From Flectonema sp. DT1601 (Eukaryota > Euglenozoa > Diplonemea > Diplonemida > Diplonemidae): a DNA stretch of 64,000 nucleotides. A model generated the notes under the pieces. That model saw only the letters and a list, made by a program, of their open reading frames with translations, did no database searches and was not told the origin of the DNA. The stretch lies in the NCBI GenBank assembly GCA_964019425.1, contig OZ025814.1, forward strand, positions 758,001 through 822,000, read 5' to 3'. The translations under genes were made by a program, and so were the position numbers. Of this stretch, positions 10,236 through 20,439 are shown in pieces; the stretch's first letter is position 1, and every line of letters starts with the position of its first letter.

Positions 10236-10991
10236 ATGCCTCCCTCTGGTAATCGCCAAGCAGTTCATATAGTTTATCAACCAAAGGTTGACATCACAAG
10301 AGAATGTCTCAGCGTTAGACCTGAAGAAATAGAAGCTATTGACCCTGGATTGGGTGCTATAAGTAGAGTCTGCTTACATTATTTGAAAGACTTACCGATG
10401 CCATGTACTGGTAGTGCTGCGGCGAGAGGTCTACAAAACTGTTGTGAAGAAGTATTAAAGCTAATTAGCATCACAAAAAAAAAATTATACTCCACGACCA
10501 CTGACATGAAGCGAGAGCTAAGCTACCTACGAAAAGTTACTGCAGACTGGACGAAATATTTTAAGAGTCCGAATGAAACACCTGGAAATATCTATTCTGA
10601 ACTTGAGGAGCTACGGTCTGAAAATGAAAATCTAAAGGAAGAGATTGCACTGCTTAGAGGTGAATCTGAAATCTTTAGAAAGCAAGCGATAAAACAAATC
10701 AATAGATACGCTAGTGCTAGTGGGGCTAAAGGTGTGGTTCATTGTTCGAATTCTTCTAATGAAATAGAAATTCTTGAAAACTCTGTTCCGGAATACACTG
10801 TTCCGATAGTTAAGATGCTACCTGCGACATCAGTTCGTGCGTCTGTTCGTGTTGTTGCTCGTCCAATTAAGACAAGTTTGATTAAAACAATTCCTCTTCG
10901 ACCGTCAGAAGATGAAATTCAAATCCGAAGAGTCGAAATCTCAGATTCAGTTCGAAATAATCTTTTTTTACGACACCTTGAAGAGCCTTAA
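10236..10991 (+). CDS. Unrecognised protein with central coiled coil (251 aa)
   Basis: Single exon. The leader acceptor TCTTCTTCCACAG, preceded by a pyrimidine tract, ends at 10220, 16 bases before the ATG. Residues 1-75 are mixed and contain a Cys/Gly/Ala segment; residues about 85-165 are helical with a coiled-coil stretch (LEELRSENENLKEEIALL type heptads); the C-terminal third is basic and Val/Pro-rich. No catalytic motif or known family. Confidence 0.7.
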   Translation: MPPSGNRQAVHIVYQPKVDITRECLSVRPEEIEAIDPGLGAISRVCLHYLKDLPMPCTGSAAARGLQNCCEEVLKLISITKKKLYSTTTDMKRELSYLRKVTADWTKYFKSPNETPGNIYSELEELRSENENLKEEIALLRGESEIFRKQAIKQINRYASASGAKGVVHCSNSSNEIEILENSVPEYTVPIVKMLPATSVRASVRVVARPIKTSLIKTIPLRPSEDEIQIRRVEISDSVRNNLFLRHLEEP

Positions 10992-11278
10992 ATTCAAAAT
11001 GCGCTTCTCTCTAACTAACTCTCTAAAAACACTTATAACTAGATTTTATTATATTTAAGCATTTCTTAGATTTTTTTTTAAATTTTTTTTTAAAAATTTT
11101 TTTTTTTTTTTTTATTCCCGTGTCAAAAACAGATGACAGACTCTCACTGTCATCCAAACTGTATCTATTTGTTAAAAGGTTTTCATTGAATACATTACCG
11201 ATAAACTTGTTGGGTTCCCAAAAGTACATTTTCCCCTAAGACAGGTAGAATTATCATCAAAAAGAAAAAGAAAATAAT

Positions 11279-14167
11279 ATGGCGACGCCCACCTTACAAG
11301 AAGTTACCCAAAGGGTACTTCATTTTTACTCAACAACAAATGCTCAAGAGCGAAAATCATGTGATGAATGGCTGCAGAATTTTAGTAAACATGAAGGTGC
11401 GTGGGAAATACTAAATAAGCTTTTAGAGACTGATGGTCCACCGGAGCTTCATGCGTGGTCGGCTAGAACCATGGCGTGGAGGGTTCAAAATTCAAAACCG
11501 AATGAAGAGCTATCTGGTAAATTACAACAAGTAATCGTTCAGCACATGTTCCGACTTCGCGCAAAAGGAAATATCGTCCAACAACTATCTACTGTCATTG
11601 TTGAATTATTAAAACTCAGATGTAATCCGGAGTTAATCGCTGAAATGTGCCGCTCTCTTGGTAACCAAGATGAAGCTACCAACCTCCTTCTAAGTACTCT
11701 AACAGAAATAGGAAAAGAATCCGGATTTATATTAGAAGACTTGCTTGAAGTTCGTAAGGGTCACTTTATCAAAACTGGCCGTGCAGACGAAGCGGAAATC
11801 ACTGATGAGCATCCTTTGTTAGTTTCTGTTCGTCCAAATGTAGGTTCAGTTCTTCAATTTCTACATGCCAAATGGCCAAGAGACGCTGGTCAAGATCCAT
11901 CACAAACAAATAAAATTCTGATGCAATCGATACTCGCATGTTACAGTACATGGCTTCGCTTTGGTGGAGCTCCAACTGACTTCATTCAATCAAATATTAC
12001 ACAACAGTGCCTTGCCTACATCTCTGACCCAATTCTTGGTGAAGATGCCTGTACTGTATTAGGTGAACTTGCTATTCAGAGAATAGAATGCCAAGGTAAA
12101 CCTCATGATTGGAATCCCGTAATTACTTTTTTTGCTTCAAACTTTAGTATCATAACACAACACTTAGACAGTGTCGTATCAAGAGGTCCTGATGATGAGG
12201 GATTGAAGAATGTTGTTCGACTGGTCTGCAGGATCTGCAGAGCATCAGCTGACCAGCTTACATCACAACCAGAAGCACCAATGGCAGGTGCGATGTTGGA
12301 TACGCTACTAAGATGCACTTCTATACCTGGATACGAAGTTGTGCCGTTAACAATTGGAACATGGGGAAAGATTGGAACAGGAATAACCAGTTTGGACCCA
12401 CAGCATCAACAGCATGCAAGATCTGCATTCGCTAAGCAATACAGAAAACTTATTGAGATAACTGTACAACAAGCAATGTATCCTGTCGATTCAGAGAATT
12501 GGAAGAGAACATTCTGTACTGATCAATCTTGTACAAAACAATACTGTGATCATGAGAGTGGTAATATGTGTGATGATGAATGGGATTTTAATGAATTTAG
12601 AAAGAAGGAACTCGAAGATATTATATTCGAAGCGAGTTCTGGAATTGGAGAACCACAAGCATTGGAAGTAGTCTTTCAACACCTTCATCAGTTCTTATCT
12701 GATCCTTCTCAATCAAAATGGCGTGAAGTAGAAGCTTGTTTTTTCTTCGTCACTTCAACTCACTGTTCTTACAAACTACTTGCTCGTTATCTTGCTCCAT
12801 TATTCGAGGCTCACGGAAGTATACCTAATCACTACAGAGTTAAAGCAAGTTACATAAAACTATTGTCACAATTAGGTGGTTGGTTCAAGTCCGACGGAAA
12901 ACAAGTATTCGAGATGGTTCTCGGATATATAATGCACTCTAGTCAAGATGCAAGACTAGAAACCGATGTGATAAAATGCGTTACTCAGTTAGCAGGTAGG
13001 TGTCCAAGTAATATGCTAAGTCTGTATGCTCAATTACAATCAAGGGTGTTATCTTGGAGTAATTTATCGCTAAGTAATTCAAAGAGTATTATGCAGACTT
13101 TGGGTTCACTTACTTGCTCAATGGATAGCGCTAAGAGAAATGAAGCCATCGCTGCAATTTGTCAAAGCATTTTAGATAAACTTCAGAATGCTTTACAAAT
13201 TCAATCACCAAGTGCTTTAAAATGTGAATTTCAAAAATTAACAAGTCTTTACAAAGGAATAGGAGATGTTTGTTCGATGGTCGTTGGAGCAACAGAACGG
13301 AATCCTATTCAACAAGACTGGGCAAAGGCATTCGGAGGATTATGGCCGTCAGTTAAACAGGTAGTTGAAAAAGCCGGTCAGATTGACGAAGTTTCTGAAT
13401 TCTTATCTGGTTTTGTGTCCCGCGCGATTCTAACAACCGGCACTACCTATGGACCATACCTTGAACCAGTCATTGCTGAGTTGGTAACACTGTACCAAAG
13501 AAAGCCTCAGAGTTGTGTATTGTATTGCTTTGCATCAGTCATTACAGTTTTTGGTGGAGATTCAAATTATCAAGTTCCAATTATGAACGTCTTAGAGTTA
13601 TTTATTAGGAGTACTGTGAAATTATTGGCTGAAACTGCTGTGGGACCTAACAGTGACTTCGTACAAGAATTGTATTATTTGGTTACTAAGAGTTCACATA
13701 AATTTCAAGTTCAGCTTTTGCAAGCACCGGTTGCTGCGACCATCTTTGATGTTGCTCTGGCTGCTATAGTTGACACAGATGTTACAAGAGAGTCGTGTGG
13801 TACTGTTTTGGAATTCTTTATTAACATAACTGAGTCAGATGCTATCAGTCCGGAAGCGTTAGCAGCGACGAAAGCGTTCCTCGCACCTCCCAGAGGAGAG
13901 CAACTATTCACTGCAATGATGACTGCTGTTGTTGATAGAGATCTTGATACCTTAGATCAGGTTGGTAGAGTGATATGGAACATGAAGAAATACGACGAAC
14001 AGTCTTGTCTTAGACTTGTTTACCATGGACTATGCAGTCTTCCTGCTAAGGTCCCAGAAGCATCTCGTCAGCAATGTATTGACTCGGTAGTCGCATCAAA
14101 ATCTGAAAAACATATGCAGGCCAACTTAGAGAAATTTCATCGTAACGTACCTGCCAATTGGAGGTAG
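11279..14167 (+). CDS. Karyopherin of the transportin-3 / importin-13 group
   Basis: Single exon of 962 residues, close to the 920-970 residues usual for this group. It is helical throughout, as expected for about 20 HEAT repeats. The N-terminus (about residues 1-100) has the importin-beta-type layout: paired helices, a W-x-x-L segment, and a WSARTMAWRV helix where family members carry the Ran-binding N-terminal repeats. In the middle, a W-D-F-x-E-FRKKELEDI segment followed by W-REVEACFFFVTS corresponds to the conserved 'F..FR....D' and 'W...EA.LF' block of TNPO3/IPO13/Mtr10. These proteins carry SR proteins or other cargo across nuclear pores with RanGTP. The leader acceptor CCCCTAAGACAG ends at 11244. 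The assignment to this branch rather than another exportin or importin is from motif memory. Confidence 0.8.
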   Translation: MATPTLQEVTQRVLHFYSTTNAQERKSCDEWLQNFSKHEGAWEILNKLLETDGPPELHAWSARTMAWRVQNSKPNEELSGKLQQVIVQHMFRLRAKGNIVQQLSTVIVELLKLRCNPELIAEMCRSLGNQDEATNLLLSTLTEIGKESGFILEDLLEVRKGHFIKTGRADEAEITDEHPLLVSVRPNVGSVLQFLHAKWPRDAGQDPSQTNKILMQSILACYSTWLRFGGAPTDFIQSNITQQCLAYISDPILGEDACTVLGELAIQRIECQGKPHDWNPVITFFASNFSIITQHLDSVVSRGPDDEGLKNVVRLVCRICRASADQLTSQPEAPMAGAMLDTLLRCTSIPGYEVVPLTIGTWGKIGTGITSLDPQHQQHARSAFAKQYRKLIEITVQQAMYPVDSENWKRTFCTDQSCTKQYCDHESGNMCDDEWDFNEFRKKELEDIIFEASSGIGEPQALEVVFQHLHQFLSDPSQSKWREVEACFFFVTSTHCSYKLLARYLAPLFEAHGSIPNHYRVKASYIKLLSQLGGWFKSDGKQVFEMVLGYIMHSSQDARLETDVIKCVTQLAGRCPSNMLSLYAQLQSRVLSWSNLSLSNSKSIMQTLGSLTCSMDSAKRNEAIAAICQSILDKLQNALQIQSPSALKCEFQKLTSLYKGIGDVCSMVVGATERNPIQQDWAKAFGGLWPSVKQVVEKAGQIDEVSEFLSGFVSRAILTTGTTYGPYLEPVIAELVTLYQRKPQSCVLYCFASVITVFGGDSNYQVPIMNVLELFIRSTVKLLAETAVGPNSDFVQELYYLVTKSSHKFQVQLLQAPVAATIFDVALAAIVDTDVTRESCGTVLEFFINITESDAISPEALAATKAFLAPPRGEQLFTAMMTAVVDRDLDTLDQVGRVIWNMKKYDEQSCLRLVYHGLCSLPAKVPEASRQQCIDSVVASKSEKHMQANLEKFHRNVPANWR

Positions 14168-14948
14168 ACGCGAATATACGCTCTTCGGATCAGGTTGGTA
14201 GCTTCCACGGCTCTTTTGATAGGTTCTTCGATATTTTATTAATTTGCGTGTGCGGTTTTTTAAAATTATTTAATTCCCTTAGATTCGTACTTGTAAAAAC
14301 AAAAAGAAAACAAGAAAGAAGAAAAAAAATTTAAGAAAAAATCAGGCGGAGTAATTTTAAAAAAAAAGATGCAACAAAAGATTCTTGCCGAGTGAGCAAG
14401 AGTTCCAAGTCCCGGAGGAAAAAAAAAAAATAATTAGCAAATCAAATAAATAAACATTGGAGGCAATGATTTGACTAATTAGTTCGACATCATAAAAAAA
14501 AAAAAATCGAAAAAAGAAAAAAAAAAAAATCTGATAATGAAAATTGAAAGCTTGATCGACCAACAAATAAGAAGTGTTTATGTGCCATCTGGTGGGGCAA
14601 CAGATATGCATCCTTTTTGAGTCTTTAATATTTATCTTTATTTCTGTTTCTTTGTTTTTTTTTTCCCCCTTTTTTCTCTTTTTTTCTTTCTTCCAGCGTA
14701 CTGGTTCCACGGTCATAACTGGGGAACCGTAATGATAAGCGTTGATAGGGTGGGTTGTGGGGGATGCATTGTCGAGGTGGTCGTTTCTTTATTATAAAGA
14801 CGAGGATTGAGATGAAAAAAAATAGTTTGAAGGCACTTCCCCCCCTCATCATTGATTATAGTCTGTTTTCTTTTTATTCGTTTCATACAAAGAACACTTC
14901 CAAACTACCTTCATCATCTCAGGATAGTAATTACACAAATAGAACATT
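14168..14948. other. Intergenic spacer, no gene seen
   Basis: 3' UTR and leader sequence with A/T runs at about 14417-14430, 14492-14530 and 14657-14690. A pyrimidine/A-rich stretch ends CATCATCTCAG at 14922, the likely leader acceptor of the next gene, 27 bases before its ATG. Confidence 0.5.
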
Positions 14949-15448
14949 ATGACATCCCAACACGATGAATATTTAAAATTGCAAATCAGCTTTCTTAGAT
15001 CAATTCAAGAAAAGGATATGCCTCGAGCATTTGACATATCTGAGGTACGTATTCAGTTATTTTATTCTCTTTAGGATTATGTTTGTAGTGTAATTAAGAC
15101 TGATGTAGACATTCATCACACAAACAGCAAATAGAGAAACGATGGCCAGATCATGAAAATGTTAAATTCTTCAGAGAAACTGTTGAAGGAATGGCAAAAA
15201 AATTGGAAGATTTAAAATCGTCAGGTAAATTAAAAATTGAAAATGAGGAAGACGACGACGACACCGAAAGTAGCGAATCCGACACCGAGGATCTTGATGA
15301 AGAACAACAAAAAATAACACGCGATTTCAACGAAGACTTAGAAACGAAGATGGAACTTTGGGAAAAGCAACTCGCCTCAGGTGACGTTGACGCAATGAGA
15401 CAAGAACTAATCGACCTTCAAATATTAAGACAGGGTAAGGGACCTTAA
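14949..15448 (+). CDS. ERICH2-like protein (138 aa)
   Basis: Two exons (14949-15044, 15128-15448), donor GTACGT, acceptor AAACAG, phase 0. The order of features matches the conserved C-terminal domain of glutamate-rich protein 2: a helix where LQISFLRSIQEKDMPRAFDI sits like the animal 'FL.A.M.GDY.LA', then W-PDHENVKFF like 'YEPENPEAKEF', then an acidic DDDDTESSESDTED block. In animals the protein is short, acidic and linked to cilia/testis; a flagellar role here is inferred. The second half adds a helical extension. Exon 1 alone would be too short to be noticed without the intron. Confidence 0.65.
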
Positions 15449-15667
15449 ATTACCAATTAACCAAAATAATGTTCTATAGCTTTACAATCAAATTACTTTT
15501 TTCTTTAAGTCTTCGTTATTGTCATCCCCTTCAAGGGTACTTTGTCTTGTGGTGGAACACTTCCAGCAAATTCTGAAAAATGATTTGACCTAATGTGATC
15601 TGTCATCTTGTGAGGATATTTTCTTAGTGATGTTTAACTTCTTTTTGTTAGGTTGTTACCGTCTCAG

Positions 15668-16750
15668 ATGGTGCGTAAGAAAGAAACACTCCCACCAGAA
15701 GTAGCGAGATGGATGAAAGAACTCGAGGAAAGTATGGATCAAAAAAAAGAATTGAGAGTTCAATTAGCCCACGCTGAATCAAGATTAAAAATAATGGGTG
15801 ATCAGGAGATTAAAGTAAAAGAGGTAATGAAGTCGGTTCTTAACGGAGAGAAACCGATAAGTGTATTGGGACCATTGATCAATGATGACATAACAAATAA
15901 ACATCACCGAACTAAGGTAGACTTCTTAGAAGAGGAACTCTCACACGTAAAGAAAGACCTCACCAGAACAGAAACTCTCTTAGTTCAAACAGAACAGAAA
16001 CTTATTGATGCTTTGGGAAAGCCATCATTCGAAGCTTCGATTATAATGATACGAAACCAGTGCGTTCTACTCCCGATGACTCCTCACAGGAGAGAACGTG
16101 TTAAGGAATTTGCCTCTAAAATCATAGAATTAAAATCTCATCTTTCCAAAGCAAACACTTCAGCACTTGTAGACATGATCAGTGATGGAGTTCAGGTTTT
16201 TGACAGAGCTTCACAAACAATAACTCCAAAAGTATCGAAAACCAACGGAAGAAGTTCAGAAAACTGTTGCTTACGACTGTACTGCCTCCAATGTGGAAGT
16301 GGACCTCACAAATGGTCTGATGAAGGAATAAATAATTGTCTTGACTGCGGAGAACTACTTCAACGAACAGGTTCAGAATTATTACTATGGCAACAACATA
16401 CTTCAAACTGGTTACGAAAGATGATTTCATTAAGACAACGATCTCCGTATACTTTGAGTAAATTAGAAGCATTGCTTGAGAAGCCTCGTCCAATGACTGC
16501 TCCAGTCAGTTGCAAAACAGGTCGCATTCTTAAAAAGACTCGTCGACCTCCTCTTCCATCGAAATTCTACAAAGATGCTCCATCACTGTCTCTTGTTGGT
16601 GTTCCTAATTATTGGTGTGGGGGCGATGTTGCAACACGTGGTGTGATACCTGCGTTTGGAAAAATTGATGTCTGTGAGAGTCGAAAATCACGGACTCGAA
16701 TTGCTGAAAACGTGTCGGGAGGCATTAGTGTCGTTGGCCCTCCTGGTTAG
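15668..16750 (+). CDS. Coiled-coil protein with a four-cysteine zinc-ribbon-like motif (360 aa)
   Basis: Single exon. Residues ~5-110 are helical and charged, with coiled coil. Near residues 205-235 lies a C-L-Q-C and C-L-D-C pair about 16 residues apart, inside a compact segment with GPHKW and GELL; this spacing suits a zinc ribbon or treble-clef knuckle. The C-terminal third is basic and Pro/Arg-rich. I start at ATG 15668; the acceptor TTTTTGTTAG ends at 15651, and a second CTCAG abuts the ATG directly. No family recognised; the layout (coiled coil plus Zn ribbon plus Pro/Arg tail) suits a cytoskeletal or scaffold protein. Confidence 0.75.
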   Translation: MVRKKETLPPEVARWMKELEESMDQKKELRVQLAHAESRLKIMGDQEIKVKEVMKSVLNGEKPISVLGPLINDDITNKHHRTKVDFLEEELSHVKKDLTRTETLLVQTEQKLIDALGKPSFEASIIMIRNQCVLLPMTPHRRERVKEFASKIIELKSHLSKANTSALVDMISDGVQVFDRASQTITPKVSKTNGRSSENCCLRLYCLQCGSGPHKWSDEGINNCLDCGELLQRTGSELLLWQQHTSNWLRKMISLRQRSPYTLSKLEALLEKPRPMTAPVSCKTGRILKKTRRPPLPSKFYKDAPSLSLVGVPNYWCGGDVATRGVIPAFGKIDVCESRKSRTRIAENVSGGISVVGPPG

Positions 16751-16901
16751 TCTTATCCGCGCCAATATTGTTGTAAACTTACGTTTTCAATATTTCATTT
16801 ACAATTTGCCTATTTTTTGATTTTCTTTTCTTTTATTCACCGAATAGCGAGTTTAAAATTATTTTATAAATTTTAAAAAAAGCCTCTTATCACACACAAC
16901 T

Positions 16902-18068
16902 ATGTTTATCAAAATAGTTCTGCTGGCCTTTGCCGTACATGCGGTTACCGCAAAGCGTTCGATTGTCGCAACGGCTGATCCTGGTGGATTCTCTGGAGTT
17001 TCAGAGGGTAAGTATATCCTAGGAAATATGACTAGTACTCAAAACATTACAGAGTCGTTCCCATACTGCGCGTTAGCTGTAGAAGGACAGATTTATGGAA
17101 TGAACATGACGCTAATTACAACTGGAATAGGTCATGACAACAGCGCTGCGTGTATGGAGAATGTCGTATCGTATTACAAAGGTGTTCATGGCATTAAGGA
17201 CGTTGTGTATTTGGGAACGTCTGGATTCAGTCCGGTCATCGGAGGAATCTTCAAAAGCGAAAACTTTACTGCCGGCTGTTCGGCGGGGTCATCTCGTAAA
17301 GTAATCGATATCAAGCCTTCGAGAATTGGTGATGTTTGTATCTCTCCAATCAGTCTATTAAATGGATGTGGATTCTGTGAATCAAACGACAAAACTTTTA
17401 ACGGTGAGTGCACCTCTCTAAAGTGCACAGGTCGTGACCAATCTGACGTCTTTGGGAAATGCAGTTTCTCACCAAAACAACAATCTTCTTCTTTTGATCT
17501 GGCTAACTCTTTTATTGCGGCTTCTCAACAGTCTGTTTTCCCTAACAGACCAGATCACATTGAGCAGTACGCGGACTCTTACTGGGGTCAGGTGCTACAG
17601 GGACTTGGTATTAAGGGAAATCTTCCTATTAATTTACAACCTACGATATACAACTACACCATGTGTGCTGAGGCTGCAGAGTATGATCTGTGGACAGGTC
17701 AGCCTAAGGATCAACTCTGCAGAAAACATGTTTCATCGGTAATCAATGGAGCACTTGATGGCCAGTCAACTCCTGATGATGTTACTTGTGTCTCTGCCTT
17801 AGAGGGACCTGGTTGGATGAAAATTCTTCTTAACGAAGCTGCAACTGGAGGTTCTATTCCATTCACCGGAATTAGAGCGAATTCAGACTATGACTTTTGG
17901 CCTATGGTGAGGGATCCGGCATCGGGTGTTCTTGTCTCAAATGACTCGTGGTGTCCTTCATCAGTAGGAACCTTGAATGACTTTATGGTTCAAGGCTACA
18001 GACATGCTATCAACATTGCAACCACCATCGTGTTAAAACGATTTGAGATGGAAGCATCAAAAAAATAA
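16902..18068 (+). CDS. Secreted nucleoside-phosphorylase-superfamily protein
   Basis: 388 residues. A clear signal peptide opens the protein (MFIKIVLLAFAVHAVTA, predicted cleavage near Ala17). The body has the phosphorylase-superfamily pattern: an early ITTGIGHDNSAACMENVV segment (the 'G.G..NAA' loop that holds ligand), GIKDVVYLGTSG (the strand-GxxG of this fold) and a later RIGDVCIS strand. Plant bark or vegetative storage proteins and bacterial nucleosidases share this arrangement. Many Cys (a CGFCES..C cluster) and N-x-S/T sites fit an extracellular or vacuolar location. Expected chemistry is cleavage of purine nucleosides or a related storage/salvage role; substrate cannot be read from the sequence. 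Confidence 0.75.
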   Translation: MFIKIVLLAFAVHAVTAKRSIVATADPGGFSGVSEGKYILGNMTSTQNITESFPYCALAVEGQIYGMNMTLITTGIGHDNSAACMENVVSYYKGVHGIKDVVYLGTSGFSPVIGGIFKSENFTAGCSAGSSRKVIDIKPSRIGDVCISPISLLNGCGFCESNDKTFNGECTSLKCTGRDQSDVFGKCSFSPKQQSSSFDLANSFIAASQQSVFPNRPDHIEQYADSYWGQVLQGLGIKGNLPINLQPTIYNYTMCAEAAEYDLWTGQPKDQLCRKHVSSVINGALDGQSTPDDVTCVSALEGPGWMKILLNEAATGGSIPFTGIRANSDYDFWPMVRDPASGVLVSNDSWCPSSVGTLNDFMVQGYRHAINIATTIVLKRFEMEASKK

Positions 18069-18523
18069 TTTGAAAAAAAAAAAAAAGAATATAACCGTTT
18101 TGACACTTTTTTCGTTATGTCATATGGTGATGTTTTTTTTTTTTTTTTTTTATAACTTTTTATTGTTATTTACCGTTATTTTACGTCAAGTTACAAAAAA
18201 ATCCTCCTGTGGTATCATTTTTTTCTGTCCAGCGTGTTTTTTTTTTCCTCTTTCCTTTTTCGATTTTTTTTTTTTTTTTTTTTTTTTTAATCCAACATAA
18301 TGTTAAATGAAGAAGAACAACAGGGAAATGATCTTCGCTGGCCACTGACCAGTCCGATTTTTGGATGGGCTTCTAACTGTTTTCTGACTCAACGACTGTC
18401 ATGCGCTACTGTCTCACCACAGTTAAAAAAATCATTTTTTCGCTTTAAAACAAAAAAAAAAATAGGATTTATTATAATTTCCAACAGGTAGTGCTATTGA
18501 CACGCACGCTACCAATTCACAAG
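18069..18523. other. Poly-T-rich spacer
   Basis: T runs at about 18133-18151 and 18265-18288. An open frame at 18300-18491 (63 residues) lies just upstream of the acceptor TTTCCAACAG at 18487 and ends across it; I regard it as leader/outron sequence rather than a gene. Confidence 0.5.
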
Positions 18524-19885
18524 ATGTCGAATCCTCAGGTAAAGGTCGGCATGTCAGTCATGACGCATGCCCTTAAGAAAGACGAATTCAATAACAAAGT
18601 CGGTGTCGTTAAAAAGTTTAAAAACGGTCGAGTAATCGTAAGTCTAAAAGATGAAAATGGTAAGTACAAAGACTGCGCTCTACGGGAAGAAAACATCAAA
18701 AGGGTACGAGAGAATGACAAGAAAAAATTAAAGCGGAGGAAGAGAAGCACGTCTAGTTCGACACGCTCATCATCAAGCTATACGAGATCACACAGTTCTG
18801 GATATAGTGATGGTTTAAGTGATGAGGACCATGATTCAAAAAACACAGCTAATTGGATTAAAGTTATTCCACAGTATCCAAGCGACCACACCCGGCGAGA
18901 TGAGTATCCTGTTGATCCTATCGCTGTGGCTGACATCTTCTGGCTCTTCACTCAGTTTACAAAAGTAAGAACCATTGTTGAACATCCCCGTCGATTCCTC
19001 GTCGAGTTACAGGATTCTGTCCAGGATGCTTTACATTACTTTAAGAGTGCAGACCTTGATTTAAAGAATGGAAAGATTACAATAAAATGCTTCGTAACAA
19101 ACGCAATAGACCTCAGCTATGAGACTCCTGGTATAAAAAGAGATTTCTCATTAGTTAATAATGTTTTACAAGAATTGTTGTTGGCAGCATCTACTGACGA
19201 TGCCGCAGAAGGTTTAGAAATTATGTTCAAACGGCGTCAGTGGTCGGGTCCTCGAGATTTCGTATGGACCCACTGGGTTTCTGGTAAGGGATGGCTTCAC
19301 CCAAAGCAATCCCAAGAGTTCTTTCAACGAATGCCTGTTAAGGTAAAATGGTCAAAAGAACTGGTTCACTTTGGCTCATTATGGGAAAGCTGCACTGCAG
19401 TTGATGTTTTCCGACTTGCAAGTTTATACGGTGATGTTGAAGGTGTATTCCCTCGCAGTCAAGTTAAGAATAAATTACACCCTAGCTGGTGTATCGTTAA
19501 ATTTAAAACAGCCAAAGGTGCCCAGACGGCAATGAGTAACCTGAACTGTACAACTATTGGGAATAAGAAACTACGCGTTGATCCTTATACTGGAGAGCTA
19601 AAATCAAATGCGGGTCTTGTCAGGGGACCCCTAGACTCGCAGTTTACTTCGGCATCGCTAGCCATCCCTCCGTCAACTCGCATATATATTCCACTCTCTG
19701 GAACAGAAGAGGATAATTTCGTTGCAAACTCCATTAGGTCTGCTTATCGAGTTGAAGCGTTTCCACTGAAGTCCGGTATTGCAATAGACTTTAAAAACAT
19801 TGCTGAGGCAGTTTTATTCGTATCAAAACACAATGGTGAAAAATGGAGAGGTAACGCTTTGTCGATGGAATTTGTTGAAGTATGA
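18524..19885 (+). CDS. RNA-binding protein with KOW-like head, Ser/Arg stretch and RRM-like domains
   Basis: 453 residues from ATG 18524, 37 bases after the acceptor at 18487. Residues ~5-60 form a small beta domain (VKVGMSVMTHALKKDEFNNK, then VGVVKKFKNGRVIVSL) like a KOW or Tudor-type fold. A basic Ser/Arg/Thr stretch follows (about 65-100), similar to SR-protein low-complexity sequence. The centre (about 110-300) is of unknown fold. Residues ~285-370 contain an RRM-like pattern: TAVDVFRLASLYGDVEGVFPR, then PSWCIVKFKTAKGAQTAM, then KKLRVDP. A last RRM-like unit follows (RIYIPLSG ... IAIDFKNIAEAVLFV). A role in splicing or mRNA handling is plausible. Confidence 0.7.
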   Translation: MSNPQVKVGMSVMTHALKKDEFNNKVGVVKKFKNGRVIVSLKDENGKYKDCALREENIKRVRENDKKKLKRRKRSTSSSTRSSSSYTRSHSSGYSDGLSDEDHDSKNTANWIKVIPQYPSDHTRRDEYPVDPIAVADIFWLFTQFTKVRTIVEHPRRFLVELQDSVQDALHYFKSADLDLKNGKITIKCFVTNAIDLSYETPGIKRDFSLVNNVLQELLLAASTDDAAEGLEIMFKRRQWSGPRDFVWTHWVSGKGWLHPKQSQEFFQRMPVKVKWSKELVHFGSLWESCTAVDVFRLASLYGDVEGVFPRSQVKNKLHPSWCIVKFKTAKGAQTAMSNLNCTTIGNKKLRVDPYTGELKSNAGLVRGPLDSQFTSASLAIPPSTRIYIPLSGTEEDNFVANSIRSAYRVEAFPLKSGIAIDFKNIAEAVLFVSKHNGEKWRGNALSMEFVEV

Positions 19886-20439
19886 ACATAGTCAGCAACA
19901 CGTTGTTAAATAGAACAGAACGTTGCAAACAGCTAACTGTTTCTGTGAACAGGAAATGCAGTTGAGCTAATGCGACGATGACGCAATTGTACGTCGTGCT
20001 TTCCGTTTCCGTCGAAGTTTGATCCCTAACCTCAATGGATGTTTCTTGTTGGACCTCTTAGTGCATCATTGATTGGTAGGTGGAAAAAGTAATTTAGAAA
20101 AAAAAAAAAAAAAAATAGTAAAAAGAAATGAACAACGCGATACAAAAATTAAACCCACCCCACTCCTGCTGTAACTTTAGTTAAATCGCAGACACGGTTG
20201 TTTTTTTTGAAGTCGCGAAAAAAATTGAGAATCTGAAGAGGAAAAAACGGTACAAGAAAACAGTGCGAGTACGGTAGCCTCAATTTAGTGTCCTTTTTGT
20301 TTGTCAGTTCAAATAGTCGTCTGGTAATGCCAAGGAGGGGCAGTGTACCAAACGACGTCAATTTATTTTGTTCTGTAGTACAAGAACATCAATTTGAGTC
20401 TTTTCATATTAACGTCACTTCCTCAGTCCCTAACATTAA
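19886..20439. other. Intergenic spacer, no gene seen
   Basis: 3' UTR and leader sequence with an A run at about 20098-20116. Ends in a pyrimidine-rich acceptor CACTTCCTCAG at 20426, 14 bases before the next ATG. Confidence 0.5.

Noticed and set aside
18300-18491. 63-residue frame upstream of the RNA-binding protein gene
   Set aside because: It ends across the acceptor of the next gene and no acceptor or family supports it; more likely outron sequence.
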